The notes: generated from the sequence alone by a model not told the origin. DNA of 64,000 bases from HGM04593 sp045646965 (GCA_045646965.1 JAZRLR010000004.1:51565-115564), one strand, 5' to 3'; shown: positions 53,054 to 61,184, counted from the first letter of the stretch. Made by a program: numbers and translations.

Positions 53054-53278
53054 ATGGAAGCAAATAAACAAGAAAGGTCAGTAATACATTTGGAAATAGA
53101 CGGCGAACATCACTATTTTGGTAGTGTTAAGGCACTTTGCGACCACTTTGGTAAAGAAAAGATTGGCATTGGATATAAAAGTCTTGCCAACTATGGTGTT
53201 TCTTTGGGAAGACCTTATCAGAACAAATACTGCATCATTCGCAAGGGTATATTGGTAACTGCTCCAAAGGCAGAATAA
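53054..53278 (+). CDS. Small island protein, 74 residues, unknown function
   Basis: Starts at ATG 53054 (MEANKQERSVIHLEIDGEHHYFGS), set by the promoter at 53005-53035; 44 upstream codons are open but lie over the promoter. The stretch YFGSVKALCDHFGKEKIGIGYKSLANYG looks like a compact helix-turn-helix-like or nucleic-acid-binding fold. I do not recognise the family. The gene is divergent from the WYL_2-like operon. Confidence 0.65.
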   Translation: MEANKQERSVIHLEIDGEHHYFGSVKALCDHFGKEKIGIGYKSLANYGVSLGRPYQNKYCIIRKGILVTAPKAE

Positions 53279-53317
53279 TCATTTGTTTATTTTGGTAATA
53301 GTTTTATCAAAAAAGTA

Positions 53318-53354
53318 AACTGCAAATTATGACATCAAGGTCATTTTTGCAGTT
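53318..53354 (+). terminator. Terminator after the 74-residue gene
   Basis: AACTGCAAA...TGAC pairs with GTCA...TTTGCAGTT, an interrupted stem of about 14 bp with a 6-nt loop. Confidence 0.6.
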
Positions 53355-53419
53355 ATAAATTTTATAGAGGTGTTACACGCTAAACAGTTATTTTCAGTGT
53401 TACAAGACTTGTATAGGCA

Positions 53420-53782
53420 TTATTGCTGTTTCTTATCATTACTAACCTTGTAACATTCTGAAACAAGTTTGTCTATTTCCGCTTTTACAATCTCTTGGAT
53501 TCTGTCCTTGCCCAGCATAATGGCGATAAAGTTTACTGCTTGCTGAACGCTGTTGAAGGATAGTTCGTTGGTGTCTAATAAGTGTCTTAAAACCTCTCTG
53601 CGAGCATTTTCGCTTGTGTCTGCATAGTCTAACAGTTCTTGTTCTTGGAGTGCTTTCCTGATGGTTTCATAGCGTTGCTTTTGACTGTTGCTAATCTTCT
53701 TCTTGGTGTCTATCGAGTGTCTTTTACCGTACATTGGATTGAGGTTGCCACTCTTTGCCATACTTTGTTTAGTGTTGTTCAT
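53420..53782 (-). CDS. Small protein with NUMOD3-like motif
   Basis: A 120-residue basic protein. The segment GNLNPMYGKRHSIDTKKKIS (residues 12-31) is a NUMOD3-type DNA-binding motif, usually seen beside homing nucleases, followed by a helical region. No nuclease domain is present. The start overlaps the stop of the upstream 67-residue gene by 4 bases, so the two are translationally coupled. Typical of Bacteroides mobile-element cargo; function unknown. Confidence 0.65.
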   Translation of the reverse strand: MNNTKQSMAKSGNLNPMYGKRHSIDTKKKISNSQKQRYETIRKALQEQELLDYADTSENARREVLRHLLDTNELSFNSVQQAVNFIAIMLGKDRIQEIVKAEIDKLVSECYKVSNDKKQQ

Positions 53783-53982
53783 CGTACATCCCTCCTATCA
53801 TATCTTTTCACAATGGTGTTGAAGGGTATGCCCTTTTCGATTAGTTGTTTCTTGGTATAGAGATTGCAAGGGTCTGCGCTACTTCTGTAATAATCTCTGT
53901 CATTTATATCAATCGGCATTGCATTGATTAGAGCATTCCAACCTCGAGAGTCTTTCAGTTCTTGGATTGAATTTTTCTTCAT
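53779..53982 (-). CDS. Small island protein, 67 residues
   Basis: A polar 67-residue protein with no recognised family (MKKNSIQELKDSRGWNALINA...). A helical N-terminus and the stretch KKQLIEKGIPFNTIVKRYD hint at a helix-turn-helix-like part. The 4-base overlap with the NUMOD3-like gene supports it as real. Confidence 0.6.
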   Translation of the reverse strand: MKKNSIQELKDSRGWNALINAMPIDINDRDYYRSSADPCNLYTKKQLIEKGIPFNTIVKRYDRRDVR

Positions 53983-53992
53983 ATTCTAACTT

Positions 53993-54056
53993 ATTTAATT
54001 GAATTTATTTTCATTTAATTGAAGTAACTAAAATGGACTTACATTGAAGTTACTTC
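53993..54056. repeat. Short direct and inverted repeats in the island
   Basis: ATTTAATTGAA occurs at 53993-54003 and again at 54013-54023, exactly 20 bp apart, about two helical turns. A 9-bp inverted repeat GAAGTAACT (54021-54029) / AGTTACTTC (54048-54056) overlaps it. The region lies between the winged-helix gene and the small-protein pair and could be an operator or an origin-like site. Confidence 0.5.
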
Positions 54057-54168
54057 TTTATTATAAATATCAAGTAAATTGAAAAAAAGAAGAAAAAATA
54101 TGTTAGCATATTGACTAACTTGGTATTGGAATATTAGTCAATACACTAACAGTTACAAATTCAACATA

Positions 54169-54891
54169 TCAATTTGGATTAAAGTTATAGTTCAAGTTTG
54201 AAAACAATCCATTCATTTTGAAATAGTCATGTCTTGTTTCCTCATTCTCCTTCAACATATTCCTAAAGTAAACAAAGCAATTCCAATCAACTGGAGCAAG
54301 GCATTTTGCCACATCCTCCAATGACATCCCTTGTTCCAACATATTATATATTCTACTACTATATTCTTTTTCTCTATTTTCTATAGTATCTATATATTCT
54401 ATATTGTTCGTACTTTGGGGAACTTGTGGGATTTCTGTAGGGATTTGATGAGGCGTTTGCTTGGGAACTTCCTTCAAGTAACTTGGGGAATACCCTTTCT
54501 TATTATACCCCTCAACTGTGGCAATCTTCAACTCAGGATTTTTCAACTCATCGAAAGAATACCCTTCATACTCTCTGAACTTATCCAAATTCAATCTGAA
54601 CTTGTTGGAGTGTTTACCTTTCCCTTTTCCAACACTCCACACCTCAATAATGCCACGAGTATAAAGAGTATCAAGGGTTGCTCTTACTAGTTTCTCACTC
54701 AATCCACTCTGTTCAACCAAATCTGCATTGGTGCGGAAGAAAATCCCTTGCTCATCTGCAAATTGGTCTGTAAGTTGGCAGAGGACAAATAACATTCTGC
54801 TACAATTAACATCAAGAGCAGTCATCAGTTTACTTGGAACAGCAGTAAACTGGAAATCAATTTTTCTTTCAAATTCTTTACATTGATTCAT
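54169..54891 (-). CDS. Winged-helix protein of replication-initiator type
   Basis: A 240-residue protein. Residues about 25-100 form a winged helix (RMLFVLCQLTDQF..., NADLVEQSGLSEKLVRATLDTLYTRGIIEV). A linker rich in Pro, Gln and Thr follows (about 140-165), then a helical C-terminal part (YNMLEQGMSLEDVAKCLAP). This resembles DnaD-like or Rep-type proteins of Bacteroidetes mobile elements. Repeats at 53993-54056 lie just downstream. Role in replication is inferred. Confidence 0.6.
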   Translation of the reverse strand: MNQCKEFERKIDFQFTAVPSKLMTALDVNCSRMLFVLCQLTDQFADEQGIFFRTNADLVEQSGLSEKLVRATLDTLYTRGIIEVWSVGKGKGKHSNKFRLNLDKFREYEGYSFDELKNPELKIATVEGYNKKGYSPSYLKEVPKQTPHQIPTEIPQVPQSTNNIEYIDTIENREKEYSSRIYNMLEQGMSLEDVAKCLAPVDWNCFVYFRNMLKENEETRHDYFKMNGLFSNLNYNFNPN

Positions 54892-54927
54892 AAATTAACA
54901 TATTTTAATATATTATTTTTAAGCATT

Positions 54928-54970
54928 AAAAATGGAGGTGGAACTCAATATCAGTGTTCTCCTCCATTTT
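54928..54970 (-). terminator. Terminator after the serine recombinase
   Basis: AAAATGGAGG..GAAC pairs with GTTC..CCTCCATTTT with a one-base bulge. U-rich ends on both strands. Confidence 0.65.
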
Positions 54971-55128
54971 CCTATATATGCAAATATGTCTAAAATTTAT
55001 GAGAAAAACAAATTTTCAGACAGTAAATGTTAAAAATTGTATAAAAATATTTTCCAGAAATTTTGGAAACAACAGTTGTGAGGTATATGCACTAGCCTCA
55101 TCGAAAATACTAGAAGAAGTTACCTACA

Positions 55129-57150
55129 TTACAGCAACTCAACCCTATCATTGTTTGGAGTGATTTTTGACACAAAATCTTCAACACCATTCAATCCACC
55201 AGTTTCTGCCACTTTATTCAAAGGCAAATCCTCATATAAATAAAGGGGAAAACTACCCATATTTTGAGAATCTATCATATATTGATTAATTCTTTCATAA
55301 TCATATTCTCCTTGTTCCAAATCGTTATTCAATTCGTTTCCGCCTTTATATATAATTATTTTGCGTTCCTTATCATAAATAAAAGAGTGATTGGTATTAT
55401 CAACAACCCAAGTTTGAAACTCAACACCATACCTACAACAGCATTCATCATAAAACAACTCATCATTTTTGTAACGAGCATTTTTGATTTTCCCCCACAA
55501 CTCTACTCCATTTTTATATTTAATTACAACAAGAAACCACAGTTTATGCATACGGTATATTATTACATTTTCTATGTATTCATCAACCATTGTCTTTACA
55601 AGACCTCTATCCGCACGGACATCATGCATTTTAGCATATAAATTTGTATTTACATTCAGTTTACGGATATTACTTATATTAACTCGCAAAGCAGATATTC
55701 TTTTTATAAGTTTTGATATTTCAGTCTTTAATTTTCCACTACTCTGTTGGTATTTATCCTGTTCTTCTTTTATCAGTTCTTCTGCCATAGAGTCATTATC
55801 CAACAGCAAGGCACGCTTTAGAATTTTCTTATAATCAGCGTCAATTTGTAGAAGTTCTTGTTCTTTTGCTTTCCTAACAACCTCCAACCCATCTATTTCC
55901 TCATTGAATTTTATTATCAATTCTTCATTTGTTTCTGCGATATTAGTTTCTGCAAACATCTTCAAACTGAACTGCAATACTAATCCATCTAATTTTGTCA
56001 TTGCCATCTGTCCACCTTCACTACAAGTTTGCTTTTTATAACTTGTACCTTTTGCACCATAACAAGCATACTTACGATCATACTTATTAATGGTTTTTAC
56101 ATATTGAGAATTTATAGTGCTTCCCGAAACACTAAAATTACTTCCACATTCACCACATATCATCAATGCTTTTAGCAGATTTTCTCTTTTAACTGCATTG
56201 TTTCTGTTATATGATGAATTCAATAATCTTTCTTGTACCGCATACCAAAGTTCATCAGATATTATACGCAAATTCTCATCGTATTCATTATACTCGAATA
56301 CGACCTCTCTGTCTTTTCTCTTATCAACAGGAATTGGATTTGTTGGGTCTGGTTTATGGAATATCACATTTTTCTTTCCTATATAGATTTCATTATGCAT
56401 TAATCTATTCAAAGATGATGGTCGCCACATTAATTCATCCAAATCAAAGCGTTTATACTCCTTCTCATCTAAACCTTGTTTTCTTCTTTCCTCCCTTTTC
56501 TCTCCGAGTCGTTTTTTATATGGACTTGGCACACCTTCTGCATTCAATATATTACATATTTGAATAGAACTTTTGCCATTAGCATATTCCGTAAATATCC
56601 TTTCAACAACCACTGCTTCATCATCTGCTTTGACAAGTTTTTTTCCTTCATTAAGTCTATACCCATAAGCAAACTCCATTCCACAACCACCACCTGTTTG
56701 CAATTTGTTGATTTTCCCCGACAAACTGCGCTCCGCAAACAATTCTATTTCATAACTTGACATTACCGCCAAGACATGCAACAAAATTGTACATCCTAAA
56801 TCAGTTTTGTCATGAGTAACCCAAATATTTTGTTTCTCAAAATACAAATCAATCTTTCTTTCCCTAAAGAAATTCACTTGTTCTAACAGTTCTGTTGCAT
56901 TTCGTGCCAATCGACTGAACTCACTAAACAATACACAAGTAATCCCTTTGGGTGCTAATTCACTCAACATTCGGGAAAATTCAGGGCGAACTTCTCCCGC
57001 CTTGAATCCACTAATAACATCAACATAAATCTTGTCATCAGAAATTTCCCAACCTTTCTTGCTTGCTAACGCCAGCAATTCCTCACGCTGACGGTCGGTG
57101 GATTGCATTTGAGTTGATACACGACAATAGATTGCTACATTATGTTCCAT
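55129..57150 (-). CDS. Large serine recombinase (integrase)
   Basis: 673 residues from the ATG at 57150 (MEHNVAIYCRVSTQMQ); 19 open upstream codons are not used. The resolvase domain has catalytic Ser12, then the arginine-bearing FSEFSRLARNATELLEQ. A recombinase domain (about 165-300), a zinc-ribbon-like Cys cluster (MICGECGSNFSVSG ... KYACYGAKG) and a long coiled coil (about 400-490) follow, as in TndX/phiC31-type integrases. It probably moved the island. Its promoter reads from 57219-57188. Confidence 0.93.
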   Translation of the reverse strand: MEHNVAIYCRVSTQMQSTDRQREELLALASKKGWEISDDKIYVDVISGFKAGEVRPEFSRMLSELAPKGITCVLFSEFSRLARNATELLEQVNFFRERKIDLYFEKQNIWVTHDKTDLGCTILLHVLAVMSSYEIELFAERSLSGKINKLQTGGGCGMEFAYGYRLNEGKKLVKADDEAVVVERIFTEYANGKSSIQICNILNAEGVPSPYKKRLGEKREERRKQGLDEKEYKRFDLDELMWRPSSLNRLMHNEIYIGKKNVIFHKPDPTNPIPVDKRKDREVVFEYNEYDENLRIISDELWYAVQERLLNSSYNRNNAVKRENLLKALMICGECGSNFSVSGSTINSQYVKTINKYDRKYACYGAKGTSYKKQTCSEGGQMAMTKLDGLVLQFSLKMFAETNIAETNEELIIKFNEEIDGLEVVRKAKEQELLQIDADYKKILKRALLLDNDSMAEELIKEEQDKYQQSSGKLKTEISKLIKRISALRVNISNIRKLNVNTNLYAKMHDVRADRGLVKTMVDEYIENVIIYRMHKLWFLVVIKYKNGVELWGKIKNARYKNDELFYDECCCRYGVEFQTWVVDNTNHSFIYDKERKIIIYKGGNELNNDLEQGEYDYERINQYMIDSQNMGSFPLYLYEDLPLNKVAETGGLNGVEDFVSKITPNNDRVELL

Positions 57151-57156
57151 ATTTAG

Positions 57157-57164
57157 TATATTTG
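57157..57164 (+). promoter_or_regulatory. Possible AlaX promoter (-7 box) inside the island edge
   Basis: TATATTTG on the plus strand, 17 bases before the ATG at 57181 and facing the recombinase promoter. Confidence 0.4.
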
Positions 57165-57180
57165 CAAAAACAATGAAATT

Positions 57181-57654
57181 ATGAATACAAATATAGACAT
57201 AAATCAACCAAACTCCAAATTTAGTGATATGTCAATCGCACCTATGCACACCGCCGAGCACATACTCAACCAGACTATGGTGAGAATGTTCGGGTGCGAG
57301 AGAAGCCGCAACGCACATATAGAGCGCAAAAAAAGCAAGTGCGACTACACCCTGCCCACAGAACCTACAGCGGAAGAAATTGCCCTGATTGAGAAAAACG
57401 TAAACGAAGTAATAGCACAAAGGCTGCCCGTTACCACAGAGTTCTGCAAGCGCAGCGAGGTGCCCGCCGAGGTAGACCTGGGCAAGCTGCCCGCCGACGC
57501 AAGCGACACGCTGCGTCTGGTGCGTGTGGGCGACTACGACCTGTGCGCCTGCATAGGCACCCACGTTGCAAACACCGTCGAGATAGGCATCTTCAAGATT
57601 ATCAGCCACAGCTGGGAGGAGGGCACGTTGCGTCTGCGTTTCAAGCTGTTGTAA
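57181..57654 (+). CDS. AlaX-like tRNA-editing (SAD domain) protein
   Basis: 157 residues from 57181, or 141 from an in-frame ATG at 57229 (MSIAPMHTAEH). It is a stand-alone second-additional-domain protein that hydrolyses mischarged tRNA: zinc residues His23 and His27 in MHTAEH, and Cys124/His128 in CACIGTH. The first 16 codons are AT-rich and unlike the rest. The recombinase promoter lies over them, so they may belong to the island and the original start may be 57229. Confidence 0.82.
   Translation: MNTNIDINQPNSKFSDMSIAPMHTAEHILNQTMVRMFGCERSRNAHIERKKSKCDYTLPTEPTAEEIALIEKNVNEVIAQRLPVTTEFCKRSEVPAEVDLGKLPADASDTLRLVRVGDYDLCACIGTHVANTVEIGIFKIISHSWEEGTLRLRFKLL
57188..57219 (-). promoter_or_regulatory. 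Promoter of the serine recombinase
   Basis: On the minus strand TTTG (57219-57216), a 20-bp spacer and TATATTTG (57195-57188) are a full -33/-7 match. The start would be near 57181, 31 bases before the ATG. Confidence 0.65.
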
Positions 57655-57742
57655 ACAACGTATCTTCCCATAAAAGAGGAGTATATTTCGGGCAAGCAAT
57701 AAAAAAACACGCAAAAAGAGGGCTTAATTACACATTTTAGCC

Positions 57743-57750
57743 TATCTTTG
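57743..57750 (+). promoter_or_regulatory. Putative promoter (-7 box) of the chorismatase/RidA-like gene
   Basis: TATCTTTG, 26 bases before the ATG at 57776; this supports the ATG and not the TTG at 57755. Confidence 0.5.
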
Positions 57751-57775
57751 TAAATTGAAAAATCACACGCAAAGG

Positions 57776-58867
57776 ATGTTTAAAAAAGAGCAGATTGTCA
57801 TAACCTCACAGCAGCAGGGCACACTCGAAGAGATGTGTCGTGACATTTGCGCACGTGTAGACAGCGCCAGAGCTCTCAAGATATCCTTCTTCGGGCTGCC
57901 CGCCAACAACCGCGAATACCTCACGGTGAACCGCACGTTGCACAACACCGTGCGCAGCTACTTTGGCGAGCAAGCACCGCTTGTGAGCTACATCGCACAG
58001 AAGAGCAGTTCGGGCACCCTCATAGCCGAGGTCACCTATCTCACCGACAGCGACACACGCATCACACACCACAGCCGCTACAAGGTGCTTGAGCGCGACA
58101 GTGCAAAAGAGATTATCACCGAGGGCATCATCCCCGGCGACATCGAGGCATCTACCTACGAGCAGGCCAACGAAATCTTCGCCGCCATAGACAATATACT
58201 CACAACCGAGGGCTTCGTGCCCGGCGACATCTACCGTCAATGGAACTACATCGAGGACATCACCATCACAAACGATGGTATGCAGAACTATCAGGAGTTC
58301 AACGACGCACGCAGCATCTTCTACGGCAAGGCCAATTGGAGCAACGGCTACCCCGCAGCCACAGGCATAGGCACAGGGCGTGGCGGTGTGATGATTGAGC
58401 TATATGCCATAAAAGGCACAAGCGCAGCAAACAAACCCATAGATAATCCCCTGCAAGTGGCCGCGCACAACTACTCACAAAACGTGCTCGAGGGCAAAGC
58501 TGTCAAAGAACTGCAAGAACGCAGCACCCCCAAGTTTGAGCGCGCGCGCATCCTTGGCGACACCATATACATCTCGGGCACAGCAGCCATAAAAGGCGAG
58601 GAGAGCATCACCGCGTGCGACACTGTGAGCCAAGCTGCACACACAATGCACATAATGAACAACCTCATCTCGCAGGAAAACATACCCGTACCCAACAGCG
58701 GCGCCACATACGACCTGCTGCGCATATATGTAAAGCACGAAGAGGCCATCCCCGCAGTGAAAGAGTATATGGAGGAGCACTACCCCAACATCCCCAAACA
58801 CTACCTCGTGAGCGATATCTGCCGCCCCGAGCTCCTCATAGAGATAGAGGGCGTCGCCCACATCTGA
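57776..58867 (+). CDS. Chorismatase/RidA-like protein (FkbO/Hyg5-type)
   Basis: 363 residues from the ATG at 57776 (MFKKEQIVITSQQQG). The C-terminal 140 residues have a RidA/YjgF look (ARILGDTIYISGTAAIKGEESI). The N-terminal part resembles the first domain of FkbO/Hyg5 chorismatases, with IGTGRGG near the middle. If a true chorismatase, it would split chorismate into a benzoate or dihydroxycyclohexadiene product and pyruvate. No pigment or antibiotic genes are next to it, so the product is unclear. Confidence 0.6.
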   Translation: MFKKEQIVITSQQQGTLEEMCRDICARVDSARALKISFFGLPANNREYLTVNRTLHNTVRSYFGEQAPLVSYIAQKSSSGTLIAEVTYLTDSDTRITHHSRYKVLERDSAKEIITEGIIPGDIEASTYEQANEIFAAIDNILTTEGFVPGDIYRQWNYIEDITITNDGMQNYQEFNDARSIFYGKANWSNGYPAATGIGTGRGGVMIELYAIKGTSAANKPIDNPLQVAAHNYSQNVLEGKAVKELQERSTPKFERARILGDTIYISGTAAIKGEESITACDTVSQAAHTMHIMNNLISQENIPVPNSGATYDLLRIYVKHEEAIPAVKEYMEEHYPNIPKHYLVSDICRPELLIEIEGVAHI

Positions 58868-59051
58868 CACTTATCATAAGTAAAGAAAAGCTAAACAATC
58901 ACAAAGGAGCAAACAAAGCCCCCAGCCCCGCCATTATACATACACGGCGGCAACCGCAGACGGAAGGCAACCAATAAACACTCTTTTGAGATAACGCATC
59001 CCTGCCCACAAGCATCATCATTGGGGATTGCAGCTTGCCCCACCCCGCTGC

Positions 59052-59065
59052 GGCCCGCTTTTTGT
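59052..59065 (+). promoter_or_regulatory. Weak GG-N10-GT element before hsp20
   Basis: GG (59052-59053), ten bases and GT (59064-59065): the layout seen before clpC and htpG, but with little match outside the dinucleotides. The ATG is 23 bases further on. Confidence 0.25.
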
Positions 59066-59087
59066 ATAACAATTAAACATTATTACA

Positions 59088-59594
59088 ATGAGTATGCCAG
59101 TGAAAAGAGGTAGCCAACATTGGTTACCCGGAATTTTCAGCGATTGGTTCGGCGGCGACCTGCTGATGCGTCAAAACGTGACCGCTCCCGCCATCAATGT
59201 CTTTGAGACCGAGAAAGAATACATTGTGGATGTGGCAGCACCCGGAATGAAAAAGGAGGATTTCAAAATCGACCTCAACGCCGACAACAACCTCTGCATC
59301 ACAATGGAGCGAGGATGTAACTGCAAAAAAGATGGCGAGGAGTGCAAGTGCGACGAAAAGAAAGAAGAAAACCGCTGCACCGACGAAAAATGCTGCGACG
59401 GCAACGACCGCAAGGGACGCTACCTACGCCGAGAATTCTCCTACACCCGCTTTCAGCAGACACTCATCCTGCCCGACGACGTAGAGACCTCAAAGATAGA
59501 GGCCAAGGTACACCACGGCGTCCTGCATATCCACATCCCCAAGAAAGCCACTGCACAGCACCAAGGCACCTGCCGCGAGATTGCGATAGAATAA
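59088..59594 (+). CDS. Hsp20/alpha-crystallin small heat shock protein with Cys-rich insert
   Basis: A 168-residue ATP-independent chaperone. The alpha-crystallin domain runs from about NVFETEKEYIVDVAAPGMKKEDF (38-60) to the GVLHIHIPKK strand (144-153). Between them, residues 77-103 hold seven cysteines as CxC, CxC, C and CC in a charged loop (C77, 79, 86, 88, 97, 102, 103). Relatives I know have a charged Lys/Glu loop here without cysteines. The insert could bind metal or sense oxidation. Confidence 0.92.
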   Translation: MSMPVKRGSQHWLPGIFSDWFGGDLLMRQNVTAPAINVFETEKEYIVDVAAPGMKKEDFKIDLNADNNLCITMERGCNCKKDGEECKCDEKKEENRCTDEKCCDGNDRKGRYLRREFSYTRFQQTLILPDDVETSKIEAKVHHGVLHIHIPKKATAQHQGTCREIAIE

Positions 59595-59614
59595 GCAACG
59601 AGTGCACAGAACAT

Positions 59615-59650
59615 AAAGAGCGCCCCTCACAAGCAAGAGGAGGCGCTTTT
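59615..59650 (+). terminator. Terminator after hsp20
   Basis: AAAGAGCGCC.CCTC pairs imperfectly with GAGGAGGCGCTTTT, followed by Ts. Confidence 0.65.
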
Positions 59651-59690
59651 CTGTGCAACGATGCCCTCACCTTTATTTATATATAAAAGA

Positions 59691-59718
59691 AAAATGCTCC
59701 CCGATTGGGGAGCATTTT
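59691..59718 (-). terminator. Terminator of gapA
   Basis: AAAATGCTCCCC pairs perfectly with GGGGAGCATTTT around a 4-nt loop, with U-rich ends on both strands; 19 bases past the stop. Confidence 0.88.
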
Positions 59719-59737
59719 ATTTATGGTCGGTAACGAA

Positions 59738-60748
59738 TTAAGCGTTAACTGAAGCCATATGAGCGATAAGGTCGAGAACTTTGTTAGAGTAACCGATCTC
59801 GTTGTCGTACCAAGAAACAACCTTAACGAAAGTATCTGTCAAAGCGATACCCGCTTTAGCGTCGAAGATTGAAGTACGTGTGTCACCCAAGAAGTCAGCA
59901 GAAACAACTGCGTCCTCTGTGTAACCGAGGATACCCTTCAACTCGCCCTCAGAAGCCTCCTTCATAGCAGCGCAAATCTCTGCATATGTAGCGGGCTTGG
60001 CCAAGTTTACAGTGAGGTCTACTACAGAAACGTCCAAAGTGGGAACGCGCATAGCCATACCTGTCAATTTACCGTTCAAAGCGGGGATAACCTTACCTAC
60101 AGCCTTTGCAGCACCTGTAGAAGAGGGGATGATGTTACCTGCAGCAGCACGACCACCTCTCCAGTCTTTTACTGAAGGACCGTCTACAGTCTTCTGTGTA
60201 GCTGTTGTAGAGTGAACTGTTGTCATCAAACCGTCTGTGATACCGAATTTGTCGTTCAACACCTTCGCGATGGGAGCAAGACAGTTAGTTGTACAAGATG
60301 CGTTAGAAACGAACTGTGTACCGGGAACATAAGTCTTCTCGTTTACACCGCAAACGAACATAGGAGTATCATCCTTTGAAGGAGCTGACATAACTACATA
60401 TTTAGCACCGGCGTTGATGTGAGCCTGTGCTTTGTCCTTTGACAAGAAAAGACCTGTAGACTCAACTACATACTCTGCACCTACTGCATCCCAAGCAAGC
60501 TCGTTGGGGTCTTTGCAAGCTGTTACGCGGATAGACTTACCGTTTACGATAAGTTTGCTGTTCTCAACGTCAGCCTCGATAGTACCCTCGAAAATGCCGT
60601 GCATTGTGTCATACTTGAGCATATATGCCAAGTAATCTACGGGGCAAAGGTCGTTGATACCTACAATCTCGATGTCGCTTCTCTTCATAGCGGCACGGAA
60701 CACGAAACGGCCGATACGGCCAAAACCGTTAATACCTACTTTTGTCAT
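59738..60748 (-). CDS. gapA: Glyceraldehyde-3-phosphate dehydrogenase
   Basis: A 336-residue glycolytic dehydrogenase. The NAD-binding GINGFGRIGR start and the catalytic Cys152 in SNASCTTNC with His179 in TVHSTTATQ are standard. Codon use differs from most neighbours (more GT-rich codons), as expected for a highly expressed gene. The only promoter seen lies upstream of a tiny lipoprotein gene, so the two probably form one transcript. Confidence 0.97.
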   Translation of the reverse strand: MTKVGINGFGRIGRFVFRAAMKRSDIEIVGINDLCPVDYLAYMLKYDTMHGIFEGTIEADVENSKLIVNGKSIRVTACKDPNELAWDAVGAEYVVESTGLFLSKDKAQAHINAGAKYVVMSAPSKDDTPMFVCGVNEKTYVPGTQFVSNASCTTNCLAPIAKVLNDKFGITDGLMTTVHSTTATQKTVDGPSVKDWRGGRAAAGNIIPSSTGAAKAVGKVIPALNGKLTGMAMRVPTLDVSVVDLTVNLAKPATYAEICAAMKEASEGELKGILGYTEDAVVSADFLGDTRTSIFDAKAGIALTDTFVKVVSWYDNEIGYSNKVLDLIAHMASVNA

Positions 60749-60789
60749 AATTACTTTTATTTAAAAGGTGAAAAAATAAAATGCTCTAT

Positions 60790-60879
60790 TTAACCGCAGT
60801 TACAATATTCGGCAGTGCCGCACGCCGCCAAAAGCAACGCCGCAACAGCTATAAATGTCAATATTTTTATACTATTCAT
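60790..60879 (-). CDS. 29-residue predicted lipoprotein leading the gapA transcript
   Basis: Read directly from the sequence. MNSIKILTF is followed by a hydrophobic stretch and a lipobox L-A-A-C (17-20). The mature part is only ten residues (CGTAEYCNCG) with three cysteines. A full promoter match (60934-60905) places its start 19 bases downstream of the likely transcript start, and gapA begins 41 bases after its stop. Entericidin-like or toxin-like roles are possible; it could also be a leader peptide. No family recognised. Confidence 0.6.
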   Translation of the reverse strand: MNSIKILTFIAVAALLLAACGTAEYCNCG

Positions 60880-60904
60880 ACTGCGCCCTATTTTAACTGC
60901 GATG

Positions 60905-60934
60905 CAAATTTAAGAAAATGTTTTCATATTCAAA
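60905..60934 (-). promoter_or_regulatory. Promoter of the lipoprotein-gapA transcript
   Basis: On the minus strand TTTG (60934-60931), an 18-bp spacer and TAAATTTG (60912-60905). The start would be near 60898. Confidence 0.65.
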
Positions 60935-61112
60935 GCAACAATTCTTTTTTATTTGAGCAAAAAATGAAGATATTTTCGCAAGCAGTGCAAAAAAGGCATT
61001 TTATCGGCCTGCAAAAGCGCAAAACAAAGCCGCGGCGCAAGGCTCAAAGGAGGTTTTTCACGCTCCACCCCGATTTTTATGCGCAAAACAATCACTTTTT
61101 ACAAAAAATAAC

Positions 61113-61120
61113 TATCTTTG
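61113..61120 (+). promoter_or_regulatory. Putative mscL promoter (-7 box)
   Basis: TATCTTTG followed by C, 64 bases before the ATG at 61185. Confidence 0.5.
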
Positions 61121-61184
61121 CAACGCCGCGCTTTGGAGTACGGCCTTTTTTGAGGAAACACAAAATATCTAATTAAATAAAATT

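Noticed and set aside
54954..55163. 69-residue plus-strand frame at the recombinase 3' end
   Set aside because: AT-rich chance frame overlapping a terminator and the recombinase stop.
48600..57240. Matching direct repeats at both island ends
   Set aside because: Only a 7-base match (TTAGTGA) near each end was seen, too short to call attachment sites.
60781..61176. 131-residue plus-strand frame between gapA and mscL
   Set aside because: Covers promoters of both flanking transcripts and lies opposite the tiny lipoprotein gene; basic, low-quality translation.
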